Source of the DNA: Aurelia coerulea
Taxonomy: Eukaryota > Cnidaria > Scyphozoa > Semaeostomeae > Ulmaridae
Length of the DNA: 64,000 nucleotides
Assembly (NCBI GenBank): GCA_039566865.1
Contig: CM076956.1
Location: forward strand, 11,605,511-11,669,510
Direction: 5' to 3'
Both the position numbers and the translations under genes were made by a program. Below the pieces are notes generated by a model that was given only the letters and a program-made list of their open reading frames with translations, did not search any database and was not told the origin of the DNA. Shown here piece by piece: positions 1 through 10,839 of the stretch. Each line of letters begins with the position of its first letter. The first letter of the stretch is position 1.

Positions 1-261
1 ACATTCGCAAGGTACATGACCCGACATATCATACAAAGGATGCCAGTGGTAAAATGACCTTTGGATCCCTTCACATTGAAAAGAAAGTCTTCGGAATTAA
101 AATTTGAAGGACTTTCTACCGTCTTCAGCATCTTATTACCAAAAATTAACTGAAGTCCTACAGACTAAAACTGTATTCTAAACAGTTCTCTTCTAAAACC
201 TAGGAAACAAATATCTATCATAATTTGGCATGCAAAACATGAAAGGGTTCTCAAAAATTCT
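1..261. other. 3' flank of the SYSIEFL-repeat gene
   Basis: This stretch lies downstream of the stop codon of the minus-strand gene that follows. It probably contains the 3' untranslated region. I see no canonical AATAAA on the minus strand close to the stop, no further open frame and no repeat. Confidence 0.4.
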
Positions 262-2497
262 TCACAATTCCAATTTCCATTTTGGCTCCACATCATCTAC
301 CATCTCTTCATAAAATACTGATCTATCACCTTCCAACTCGTTCAAATATTCCACGCTGTACGCTTTCTTTGACAGCAACTGGGGCGGCATCAGCGCATGC
401 TCGTGATCGATAACTTCTTCGTTGCCTGTTTCAATTGAAACTGTTCGCAAAGAATCACTCGGGATTCGGGCTTTCCGTGCCTCATGTTCATGCAGCATTG
501 ACAATCGTCGCTTTTCTTCTGTTTGGAATTCGAGCTGATATTTTCGGTCGGATGTTAACGAAGGACGTTTTCGGTCGTGATGAGTGTCCATATTGACGAC
601 GATTGTTTTCAACTTGAAACTCGGGTTTTGACCACCACCATTCTGGTAAACATGCCCTTCGCCATTTTGCGACGAATCTTCATAGACCAAATACTCATCG
701 TTTTCATTGATAAATGATTCCTCGTCATCATTCTCGGACTTGTTGCGCTTCTGGAATTCAAGGCCGATATGAACTGTCTGCAGAGGTGATTTCTTCGGAC
801 TAGGCAACCGATTTTTAGCTGGTGTGCTCGTTGCAACATCCAAGAACATTGCTGGCTTTTCTTCAAGGAATTCAACATTGTAGCTTTTCTTCTCTAGTTG
901 TGAGTCATCCTCCAGATTCTCGCTCTCGCCATACCCTTCGTCAAAGAAATTCATCTCTTGCTCGGTCTGTTCAACCCTGACTTCTTCGGCCACGACTTCA
1001 TCCTCGAAAACTTCATCGTTTTTCGGCTCGTTCTCGGTATCCTCGTAATAGATCGGGACAACTTGCTCATCATCTATTTCATTCATCATTTCAATGCTAT
1101 ACGATCGTTGGTGCATAGCTAAAGGTTTCTCTTCATCATTATCATCATGGTGCACATCCATGTCAACATCTAGTGTTTTCAGTTTCTTGCTTCGTCGCTT
1201 GACTGACCGAGAAACGAGTTTGGAGTCGTCACTGTTGTGCGAATCGTCGTAAATCAACCGTCCCTCGCCTTTCTCTATCTTATTCGAGACTGTCTCGTAC
1301 GAGAAATTTGATGGTTTGTCTTCATCTTCAGCTAAGAATTCGATGCTGTATGACCGCTTTAGGCCCATATCTTGATGATAATCTTCCGTGACGTCTTCTT
1401 CATCCCTGAAGCTTTCGCCTTCAGAGTAAACAAGCACACCTTCACCTTTATCCATTTTGTAATGAACAACTTCGGAAGAGAAAGGCTTGTCGCTATCTTC
1501 TTCTTCGTGCAAGAACTCAATGCTGTAAGATCTTTTTAGCATTGGAGCTTCAACAAGCACGCTTTCTTCGCTTCTGCTCGATCTATCATCAACTGAATCT
1601 TCGTAAATTTCTTTCACGTCGCCTTCCTCAATTTTCCGCGTGACAGCTTCGCTGGAGAACGAATCCGCGATATCTTTATCCTCGCTGAGAAACTCGATAC
1701 TGTATGACCTTCGTAAAGCTCCTGGCTCATGACTGTCACCAGATATTTCGATATCACGCGAAATTTCGCCTAATTTTGAACACCTTTCCTCGTAGCTTGT
1801 CGTAAAGTCAGCAGAGAGTGTGAGTTTAGAGACTTCATTTTTCGCTTCATCGGAGAAAATTAGCTGATACCCTGATAAATCACGTGACTTTCCTGCATCT
1901 GGCGAATCTCGGACGTTGGTGTCACATTCGACTTTCTCAGTGTAGTGGAACGGCTTTCTTCTGACGTTGCGGCGAGGTGGTCGTATGTAAATAGCACTGC
2001 GATGCATCAGGTACCAGAGTTCGGTCCTGGCAATCGTCAGACGAAACCATGGCTCCAAATAAAATATCACTCGACCTGTTGAATGTTTTTCAGCCACTGG
2101 AACTTGTGACACTGCCCGCGTGTGACATGTTACGAAACATCTTGGCTTCTTTGAAAGATAAACAAGAAGCTGCTTGCTTGTTTTCAAATCAATGTCGACG
2201 TAAGAATCAGAAATTTGTGGATCTCTGCTTTCATCTTCATCGACTAATTCTATGACAACAAAACTCTCATCATTGTCATCCACTTCTTCCTCAGATGCAG
2301 CTTGATGATGTGGTCCGCCATTTATTTCCAGCCTCTGTGCTTCTTCTTGTCTCGGATTCAGGACGGTTTCTTTCTTTGAGAAGATGTTGTTGTTGCTACC
2401 ATCATTTATGTTGTTGTTGGGGTATTCTTCAGTGATGGTTCTCTTGACAATCTCAACATCTGCATCTCGAAATGAAGTAGGCCTTATGACTTCCATT
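262..2497 (-). CDS. Acidic protein with about eight SYSIEFL-type repeats (unrecognised)
   Basis: I do not recognise this family. A single uninterrupted frame runs to a TGA at 262. The frame is open back to 2652, but the Cys/Arg-rich first 52 codons look intronic. A good acceptor (TTCTCTTGCAG, ending at 2498) is followed directly by ATG at 2496-2494, so I take a 744-aa product with a probable 5' UTR exon upstream. Residues 1-110 are acidic and Asn-rich. Copies of (K/R)(R/K)SYSIEFL followed by acidic residues and a hydrophobic-Tyr-acidic motif (IYEDS, VYSEG, IYDDS, VYEDS, FYEEM) start near residues 262, 322, 381, 464, 537, 573, 651 and 711, the later ones degenerate. A second motif, KLKT(L/I)xVxMDxHHD, occurs twice, near 440 and 630. 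There is no signal peptide after the chosen start and no membrane segment. The RRSYS context resembles basophilic-kinase sites and the Tyr motifs resemble tyrosine-kinase sites, which is inference. Confidence 0.75.
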
Positions 2498-2652
2498 CTG
2501 CAAGAGAAGAATGAACAATCAACAAAAAACCAATAAATCATTGTCGATGTAGAATAGCGTACTCGACTGTATACACAACTTGTTTTTCGACCATGAATAA
2601 AAATAAGACGGCAACAGCGGCAACAGCAACGAAATCTTGCTTTTTTCTTCAT

Positions 2653-3350
2653 ATTCCATTATAAATTTTACAAGACAAATTACTTATGATGCTACCTACT
2701 AATTACTCTATGAAACACTACAAGGACGATAATACCACGGGGAGCAATAGACTATCACAACCCCGCGGCAATTAATATAGAAAGATATAAAAACTACTGG
2801 GTGAAACAGGAAAGATGAACCACCCGCCCGCAAAACCGCACCCCAAGAGCCACCCAACCGATTTGCACAATTTCATAAGATTTAAACGACGTGTCGAAGC
2901 CTCAGTTGAAGAAAAGAAATTAGTATGTGCTGTATTGAAGTCTGTTACTTTGAGCTAAGCTTGGCTGAAGGCATTTCATTCGACAACAATTTTCCGTGAC
3001 CTATTGAAAATATTCAACCAACTGCGTCAAAAAATCTCCTCCTTTTGCGATCATAACTTAGTAAGAATACATGCACTCCATTTGGTAATGCATTGACGAA
3101 TAGCTAACATCTAAACTTAAATTAAAGAATGCATTCTGTTTCAAATTGAATTTTTTGTCCTGAGTAGTATTTTGGAGAAACAAACTTTTAAAAAGCCTAG
3201 CACATTTCTGTAAATAATTTCCCGAAGAGTTTTTTCACAACAGAACTCATAATTTCAGATGTATAAAATTGATTTCGACTGGAAAATTCTTAGTTAACTG
3301 TTCAGCAAGCAAGCATTTCTCAGTCTACATGGAGATTTTTGTGAAAGCCC
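2653..3350. other. AT-rich sequence upstream of the repeat-protein gene
   Basis: This may hold the 5' exon or promoter of the minus-strand gene ending at 262. A GC-richer patch with CCACCCGCCCGC-like runs lies near 2820-2860. I cannot place an exon or start site, and I see no transposon ends. Confidence 0.3.
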
Positions 3351-3560
3351 CGGGGGGGGGGGGGTACTTGACACGGGGGTGTGCCCACGAAAAATTTTTT
3401 TTTACCCTGCTATTTTTCGCTCAAAATGATAACCTGTTCTAGAAAAAATTGATGAAAAGTATACTCAAAAAATGAAATTTGACCGAAAAACGACCCAATC
3501 TAGCAGAATATTTCTGACTTGTTTTGACAACCTCCGGCCACACAGAGTATCATCAATTTT
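3351..3560 (+). repeat. G-run-capped element, left part only
   Basis: The sequence starts with CCCCGGGGG...GTACTTGAC and runs into degenerate units containing ACCCTGCT or AACCTGTTCTAGAA, nearly identical to the left half of the complete element at 8850-9168. No matching C-run right end is present, so the copy appears truncated near 3540-3560. Confidence 0.65.
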
Positions 3561-3730
3561 CATACTACACCCCTTAATGTCAACAGCTCAAAATACTGAT
3601 GGGTTTATAGGCGGAAGAACTTGCAAAATGTCCCAACATGTGCCCACTAATTCACACTTCAAAATACCGTTCGTTGCCGAGAGCAGTTGCCTCTGCATGT
3701 TGAAAAGTTGAACCCGGCCCTTGCCACCCG

Positions 3731-5673
3731 AACAAATCTCACTGAAACAACAAGACTAAAATCGTAAATCTAGCACGGAAAATCTAACAAAAGGAGCTGT
3801 TGCGTTGGAGTGCGTTGCTATTCTGTAAAGCCAAGTACGGAGTTCAGTTGTCTCAAGGCTCCCACTCAACTTTGAAATTGTCTGTAGTTTCTTCTTGATA
3901 ATGTTTGGAAGGACTTGGGCTAAACCTTATACAACAGATTATGATATCTTACCCTGTATGTTCGCAGTGTGGCACTGTTATGAGAAACGTGATGTGAATT
4001 ATCTTATCCGTGTAACTTAGCAAAATAATCAGTGGGGAGCTTTTTGGTTGAGTTGTCATCCACTTTTTGTTACGTTTGTGTTTATTCACTTTTGTGTGAA
4101 ATAAAATAGATCAATAATGTTCACAGTCCTGGTAAACCACATAGAAACTGCGCATCAAAATAACTGTGTTCTAACGCTAGGCTGTTACCAAATATGATTT
4201 CTGAATATCTGAATGTATTCACATTTGTTAGCGGTTGGGTGAACCCTCAACTTCGCATTCTAAAATCGTTACAGTTTGCCAATAAGGAGACTGGGAGTAG
4301 AAACAATTTTTCACAAGATCCTCGGATTAAGTAAAGTACACTACAGTACCGAGTATTCGTTCTTGACTGTCCTGAGTCCTATTATTGTTAATAAAAATAG
4401 CTCAGGTTAAACCAACTTTTCAAGATTTCTTTGCGCTTATGGTCTGTGAGAATACAATCTAGCGTTTTAGGCTGCGCATTTGATGGATCAAAGATCAAAG
4501 ATGAAAGGACAGGCACAGCAGGGTAGCTTTTCTGAGCAAGAAAAGCAACGAGGCCAGCATATACGACAATACCGTGCAAGCAAGGCAGTTCTGTCGGAAG
4601 CAAGCCAACTTTTGGCCTATTGACTGCCTGACTGAATCTGCTAATAGAATGTTCTCGAGAAAGCAGCGCAGGTACCTCGCTGCAGTCAGGCACCAGCTCT
4701 GGCGTGAACAAATCGTGGTAGCTTCTCCTTCGCCGTGGCGGCTTTTTCAGGTTGATTTGTTCCCAGAGCTAAGTTCAATCAAGATTCTTAGCTCTACAGG
4801 ATAGGTCTAAAATGACGTTTGAATGTTTCACTGAGGTCCAGGCCCCTGACTGCAGCGCCTTCATCGACGTCCAGGCTTAATCACGTGGATGTGAACCGAT
4901 GAGAACTTTCAACTTTCAGAGAGTAATGACATCAATCGACTTTCTTTTATTCAACAATTCCCTGTCCATGTTAGATTTTTCATTAATGTTGTCTCCAAAC
5001 CAACATCTCAAAAAGATGTTGGTCTTCAGATAACATTGACGAAATTGAACTGACGGCCTTTCGTGACGAAAACAAACTGAAACCGCAACCTTGAGTACGG
5101 TTATTAGTTTTGTGGGTGCTCCTTGTTATCATTTTGATTCTGATACGTGACAAAATTGAGCGATGGGGTAAGATAACACAATCTTTAGATCTCTCAAAGC
5201 ATAACATACTCAAGAACAAAAACAGCGGCAGAACATTACATAAAACAAGAGCGATTGTGCTAGGGACAACGAGCAGCATGCGTGTGAAAATCGTTTTGAA
5301 TATCTAAAATTTCCCTTCCCTCCCTCACAGCAGGAAATGGTATAGAGAAGGCTGGGCAACAGAGGTTTTTTAATTTTGTTTACGCAATTCGATTGGCCCA
5401 TTTTATGGAAAAGTGTTTGGAATGTTTATCCAATCAAGATTTTTACGTACTGTAGACTTGGAGCAAGTCTAGGGTACTGCGAACAAGGGACTTTTCGGCC
5501 ACACATCTTTAACGGATTTGGCCTAATTTCTAACTATAAGGGCCTTGTTTATCAAAGAGGCATAATTTTCTGTATAGGTCCATAAACTTATTTCAGTTTC
5601 ATTTAAAATTCTCTAGACACAATATCCCTTCTGCTATGTTCGAATTTTATATGGTATGAACTCGTTTGTAGGT
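3731..5673. other. No gene recognised
   Basis: Only short open frames occur here. The longest (4388-4711 minus and 4574-4804 plus) overlap on opposite strands and resemble no family I know. An ACTTG...CAAGT palindrome near 5455-5470 echoes the small element that follows. Confidence 0.3.
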
Positions 5674-5864
5674 ATGGACTTGCTACAAGTCTCTCTCTTG
5701 ACAGCACAAGATAAACGCAGAGCAGGAAGAAGGAGAAAAGACCAGCAATGGCAGAAAGCAGAAAGAGACTTATAGAGGTTAGGAAATTGAAAACGAGACT
5801 CTTTTGTCATCTTATGTCTTGCGCTGAGAGGAGTAGGAGAGACTTGTAGCAAGTCCGTGTCCAT
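5674..5864. repeat. Small MITE with inverted GGACTTGCTACAAGTCTCTC ends
   Basis: GGACTTGCTACAAGTCTCTC near 5676-5695 recurs as its reverse complement near 5837-5856. The ends themselves are partly palindromic (ACTTG..CAAGT). There is no coding capacity of its own. I take it as a non-autonomous DNA element of about 190 bp. Confidence 0.6.
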
Positions 5865-7117
5865 TGTAGCTATGGCCTAGGTTCTGTGTGTTTTCATTCT
5901 CTTTTGGAACGCAAAGGGCCATGGTAAGCAATGGGTCTTTGATACAAACAGTTCTCTCTCTTCCTTACGATACTAACACAGCCATGATCACAGCATGTGT
6001 TACTCTCCCTATCAACAAACTGCTTATGGCATTTTGCAACACCGGGTGAGTCGAAATAAGTATCAATCAAATGTTTCAATACTTCTAAGACGAACAAAAT
6101 ATTTTCATGGGCCACAGCAATAAAGATTAACCAAGAGACGCCAAGAGTTATAAGATGAGATCTCATAGGTTTATAAATAGCCTATTGAATTTGATAATCC
6201 AAGGCACGGCGAAGGTAAGAAAGGCCAAAGGAAACAATCAAGTGTTTAGGTTTCCCTTTGTCCTATTTATAGATGGACCCCATATAGCCAGGTCATTCAC
6301 TGCATCTGGATGGGAATTCAAAATGGAATAGGTAGTAAAAAAAGGCGTTTTCTAGCCTACACGTTTTTGATTACAAAGTCCTTTGTAATCTAAGAAGGGG
6401 CTCCGATGTCAGTCAGAAAGAAAGAAAGTAAGAAAGAAAGAAAGAAAGTAAGTAAGTAAGTCAGTCACGCTCGTTAAAACAATTAATTGACGTTTTATCT
6501 CTGCTAATTGGCACTGAAATAAAGAAAGCGCACAGAAAGCGCATACAAGACAGAAGTTTCCTGCGATCCTATAGCAATATTTGACGTCGGCTTATTTCAT
6601 GTTGGACAGATTTGACACCGCAAGATGGATAAATCACCATGATGTTTACCCTGGCACAACAACAAATTGGCACGTTCTTGACTTCATTAGCAGCTTAATG
6701 ATGTTAAAACAATCGTTTTCTAGAACGAACGCATCATTAGCCACTTATTGATAGTACTCATTATGCAAATAAGTCAACCTTGGAGGATGATGTAACCAGC
6801 GGCCTGCACAGAGGCTTGCATTCGCAGTATCACCGAAGGTGGAAGGACCGCCCTCCTACACAGCTACGGATGCAAACGTCGCAGGTGAAATTGAGAGGAA
6901 AGGTGCAGAATTCCAGCAAACAATGGCCCCATTGACTGGGGGAAGGCACGTGGTCACACTGAACCAAAACATCTTCATGCATGTGAATCTGCACAGAGGT
7001 TATTTTCGTGACTGCTTGTCTCAAACTAGATGCCCGCGAATAGAAACGTTCTGCAGGGTTCTGCATAAACATAAGTAATTTTGCATTATCGTAAATCTCA
7101 CATGACATCTAATTTGA
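5865..7117. other. Intergenic sequence with a GAAA/GTAA microsatellite
   Basis: No gene is recognised. A (GAAA)n/(GTAA)n tract occupies about 6417-6464. Just before it, AGAAGGGGCTCCGATGTCAG resembles one end of the 318-bp MITE seen at 28426 and 39941, so this may be a relic of that family. Confidence 0.4.
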
Positions 7118-7530
7118 TTTTATAAGAAACTGGTTTATAAGAAACTAGTACTACGATGACCAAAAATTTAAGAAACTCTAGTACTACGCTCAAGAACAGA
7201 TAAGAAACTCTAAAACTTTATTTCTGTATGTCTCTCTTATTCTATATCTCTCTAACAAAGGTACCTTAGTCTTTTCTTGACTTTTAACTGCAAAATTGGT
7301 AAATTTTTGCCTTGATGTGCATGGCTTCTTCTTGATGACAATGTCAATGCAAAATGGAAGCCCTTTGTCGAGAAGAAGGCTCAACTTCGAACAATACCGC
7401 AATTTTAGGCCCAAAAAATAAGAAACTAATTAAGAAACTTTTACTACTAAAACACCGAAATTTTCATGCGAAATTAAGAAACTTTTAGTACTAAGTGCTG
7501 ATCCAAGTTTCTTATAAAAAAACGTGTATT
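7118..7530. repeat. TAAGAAAC-family capped element
   Basis: The left end reads TTTTATAAGAAACTGG and the right end GTTTCTTATAAAAAAACGTG. Between them, the motif (T)TAAGAAACT recurs at least seven times with short spacers containing AGTACTAC or AAAATTT. Related copies occur at 27680-28390, 29329-29650, 36352-36745 and 54850-55735. No protein is encoded. Confidence 0.6.
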
Positions 7531-8849
7531 GATATCATAGCTGCCATTCAAAGCAACTAGATCCCCCTTTTACTCCTACTGGCTTTGACGTTAAAAATGT
7601 CAATAATGAAACTAAATGACTGTTTGATTTATGGCTATGGTTTTACCCACGAAAAAAGATGTTGTGACATCATTGATAACAAATGCCACCCATACTGGGC
7701 CGCGACTTGTTTTTGCCATAGTCTGCACGCAGGCTACATCAAGTGAGATCGTTCTGGTCCTTTGGACCAACATACATCTTACAAACAAAATACAGCATAC
7801 AACATACAACATACAACAACAGTTATACAACATACAACAACAACACCAATTGGTTGGTTTTAATTAGCTTTCAATATAGCTATCAAGTATTGGATGTCAC
7901 CAACTTAAAAGTAAGAAAAAAATACAACTACAACAAACAAACATCAGCATACAACTATGCAGACTAGGATTGCATTCGTACAATTCTTGTAGAAGTTTGG
8001 AAACGTTCGCATGAGATGAGAGAAGAAAGCTGCTCCACTGAGAGCAAATTTCAGAATCATTTCTTTTTGGGGCGAGAACTTCAACTGAACCTCACCCACC
8101 TGAGTAAATCGCTTTGCTGTCGCAAATAATCACAGAAATTCTTTTAGAATTGTTGCTCCTGAAAAATATCGTGAACTCGGGACTTTGGAGAGGTGAATTG
8201 CCCTCGTCAACAACAAAAATCTATTAAAATATACATAAGTATTCAGTATAAGAATCCTACTCTTGTGACAAGTCCATCAGCAGCAAGTCCATCAGCTAAG
8301 TCCAAAACAGCAAAAAATCACACAGATTTTGAAGATAAGATAGCACCCCTGGATGGACAAGGAGTATTTCTTTTAGTTCTTAGTTTACTGGACTAAACCA
8401 ATCAAACAGTAAGTAAAAGAATCATACCTGAATTGAATTCTCTTTGATCACTGTAAATCTGAACTTCTCCAAACTTTGCTTCTCTTTATTACGGTGCAAA
8501 ATATGGCTAAACTTCTCCGCTCAAAGTGATTCACGACAACCATGGAGGCAACAGCGCAGCTTTCCAAAGCGAAGCAGAAACACACGATGAGATCTTTTGT
8601 GTTGTTTACTTTCAGATTTTATGCAATAGAGATTTGCATTCAAAATAGTCGCCTGTGACCTTCGTAAACAAAGAGATCGTTTGAAATGAGGAATGTGTAG
8701 TGCCTTCTCGAAAACAGAAATATGCTTGTGCCTAAATTCGTCGGCAATGGCAACCAACAATGGAGTGGAGATTAAATGTTGTCGTGCCTCCACGAAAGTT
8801 TTATATTTCCAATGGAGTGTATTTTGAAATCCATTCATGACATCATGAC
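7531..8849. other. No gene recognised; simple CATACAACA repeat
   Basis: An irregular (CATACAACA)n tract occupies about 7790-7845. The remaining sequence has only short frames without recognisable domains. Confidence 0.35.
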
Positions 8850-9168
8850 CCGGGGGGGGGGGGGTACTTGACTTAAATTTGTACGGGGATGTGCCCACGA
8901 AAAAATTTTTTTCTACCCTGCTCCAGAATTTTTCGCTCAAAATGATAACCTGTTCTAGAACAAATTGGTGAAAAGTATACTCAAAAACATGAAATTTGAC
9001 CGAAAACAGACCCGAGCTAGCCGAATATCCTCCTCTGACATGTTTTGACAACCTGCTCTAGAAAAATTGCCTCATTTTGATACCCTGGGCTAGAAAAAAT
9101 TGGTGAAAACGATACCCTTAAAAACGGCACATCCCCGTCGGACAAATATACTAAGTACCCCCCCCGGG
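8850..9168. mobile_element. Complete G-run-capped non-autonomous element with 9-bp target duplication
   Basis: The element starts CCGGGGGGGGGGGGTACTTG and ends TAAGTACCCCCCCCGGG. It is flanked by direct repeats CATCATGAC (8841-8849 and 9169-9177). The terminal inverted repeats extend inward about 40 bp: ACGGGGATGTGCC on the left against GGCACATCCCCGT on the right. The interior consists of degenerate units carrying TACCCTG or AACCTG plus CTAGAA about every 35-60 bp. The frame on the minus strand here (8521-9051) only reads through the element. Confidence 0.75.
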
Positions 9169-9177
9169 CATCATGAC

Positions 9178-9894
9178 AAGGCCAACCTCGCCCACATATG
9201 CTGTTCATTTCATTCTATTATTACCAGATGGGTGAATCACTCTCCTCAAAAGTGCCTACAAGATTTCTAGGAAACAAAAGGATTCTTTGGGATTTTTGAT
9301 GACAAATAAAATGATTTTTACTGAAGGTAAACGAGATCTTTAAGACTGATTTGCTTCTCGTAATTGGGAATTGGGTTGTTTTGATGTGTGGTTTATTTGG
9401 AATCTCATGCTGGCCGTTAAGTCGATGGGATTTGAAGTTAACGTGCGTTGTGGTGTTTATACGAGCCATCAGTGAGTCGTGAAAAGAAACTAAAGGGAAT
9501 TCGAAGGAGAACAATATTTCTTTTTGAGAAACCGCGTATGTACAGAGGTTGTTTCAAAGTTAATTGAGAAAATACTTGAATCCAAGACAGACCAGTTTTC
9601 AAGGGTTTAGTCGAACAAACTAATCAACAACGCAGAAAAATTTCGGCGAACATACAAGTACACAGAAAGAAGCTAATGCTGGACACTGGGGGCTATCTAT
9701 TTAGGCTGTTTCAGCTTCATTAATGTATTTCACATCGTTTAGATTTTTAATTTAGCTCTTTAAATTTCAACGAGTTAACTTTGGGAAAAAGCCTTGAAAA
9801 CCCGAATCTTCGGAAAGATGTGCTGATATGTCAAAATAGGTGCCAACTTATTCAATTTTTCTGAATAAAAATCAATTGAAGTAATGCACCGGGC
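9178..9894. other. Intergenic sequence with ACAAGATTTC-type repeats
   Basis: Near 9236-9350, motifs such as ACAAGATTTCTAGGAAACAA and GGGATTTTTGATG recur and match motifs at 11470-11600. This looks like the interior of another short-motif repeat. No gene is seen. Confidence 0.35.
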
Positions 9895-10036
9895 GAGGGG
9901 CGTATCACTCTGTAAAAATCTCGTACACTTTTGGCAAAAATCCCTTTGTTTTCAAGAAAAATCCGCAAAAAATCCCTAAAAATCCTATTGTTTAAAAAAA
10001 TGTCATACGCCATTTCGGAAGCGTGATACACCCCTC
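9895..10036. repeat. Short element with GAGGGGCGTATCAC ends and AAAAATCC interior
   Basis: GAGGGGCGTATCAC at the left and GTGATACACCCCTC at the right form imperfect inverted ends. The roughly 110-bp interior is mostly repetitions of AAAAATCC(C/G). It is a capped short-motif structure about 140 bp long. Confidence 0.5.
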
Positions 10037-10039
10037 AAC

Positions 10040-10839
10040 ACCGGGTGTCCCAAAATGATGTATTATTGTTTGATTGTTTGATTGCTCCATAACCAATGAG
10101 CCGATTTTCAAAACTTAATGTTATTTGATTGCCTAAAGGCTAAATTGTATGTGGTTTTACCACGGAGTTTTCATGTCGAAAAGAAGATCGATCGACTTGC
10201 TCAAATTCAAGCCTTAGATGGCACGAGAAAGAAACGGCCTATTTTCCAGTCAACATTTTAGATGTGATACAAAAGGCCGAACTCGTATTCTCTGAACGCC
10301 ATATATTCTATGAACGACATATAAGTTCAGACTTTTGCATCATCATATCTAAAATGTTGACTGGCAAAGAAGGCCGTTTCTTTTTCATGTTTTCGATCTT
10401 CTTTTCAACATGAAGACATTGGCCCAAACCACAACCAACATGCTCGAATACAATTTAGCCTTTCGGCAATCAGATAAAATGAAGTTTTTGAAAATCGGTG
10501 CATCGGTTATGGACATGTAGTAGTAGTAATTTTTTTTTTTTTTTTTTTTTATTTCTTTTTTCTTAAGTGGGCTGATAACCTGAAAGGGTTTCTAGCTATT
10601 TAAAGCTAATTTAGGCCCACTATGCATGCCGCATCCAGGCATGGGACCCCTAGTTTAACGTCCCTTCCGAAGGACGGCGAGGTGAGTTGCGAGGTCAGGC
10701 CTCAGAGGTCACCCATCCGGAGTTTGACCTCACTCGACCGAGCTTAACTTCAGTCACCTGACGAAAACTGTTTAAGCCACTCGGCCACTCACCCGCAAGC
10801 ATATAAGAAACGATATTACATCATTTTGGGACACCCAGT
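10040..10839. mobile_element. Palindromic TA-type MITE, interrupted by a SINE
   Basis: The left end, CCGGGTGTCCCAAAATGATG, is mirrored by TACATCATTTTGGGACACCC at the right. Inside is a second inverted pair around GAAACGGCC...AGTCAACATTTTAGA and its complement. The SINE at 10527-10794 interrupts the right part. Ends match the CCGGGTGTCCC family of 20162, 42842, 47678 and 58994. I infer a Tc1/mariner-type non-autonomous element. Confidence 0.7.
10527..10794 (-). mobile_element. SINE with tRNA-like A box and 5S rRNA-like segment
   Basis: On the minus strand the element begins GGGTGAGTGGCCGAGTGG, which contains the Pol III A-box-like TGGCCGAGTGG of Leu/Ser tRNAs (plus positions about 10777-10787). 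About 25 bp later it matches 5S rRNA without gaps over some 46 bp (about 10707-10752): TGAAGTTAAGC, then CGGTCGAG, then GGATGGGTGACC, the order and spacing of the 5S A box and C box. A tRNA-unlike body follows, and an A-rich tail (poly-T on plus, about 10530-10550). It encodes no protein. I infer a composite 5S/tRNA-headed SINE. The 5S comparison is from memory. Confidence 0.65.

Noticed and set aside
2498..2652. N-terminal Cys/Arg-rich extension of the SYSIEFL protein
   Set aside because: A strong acceptor directly precedes a good ATG at 2496, and the upstream composition differs sharply.
4388..4804. Overlapping frames on both strands near 4.6 kb as a gene
   Set aside because: There is no recognisable domain, no clear splice sites, and equal openness on both strands.
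6417..6464. GAAA/GTAA tract as a regulatory element
   Set aside because: It is a plain microsatellite without flanking structure.
8521..9051. 176-aa frame with PPPPPG stretch as a gene
   Set aside because: It reads through the G-run cap and periodic interior of a mobile element; similar PPPPP frames appear at 16428, 38951 and 61858 for the same reason.
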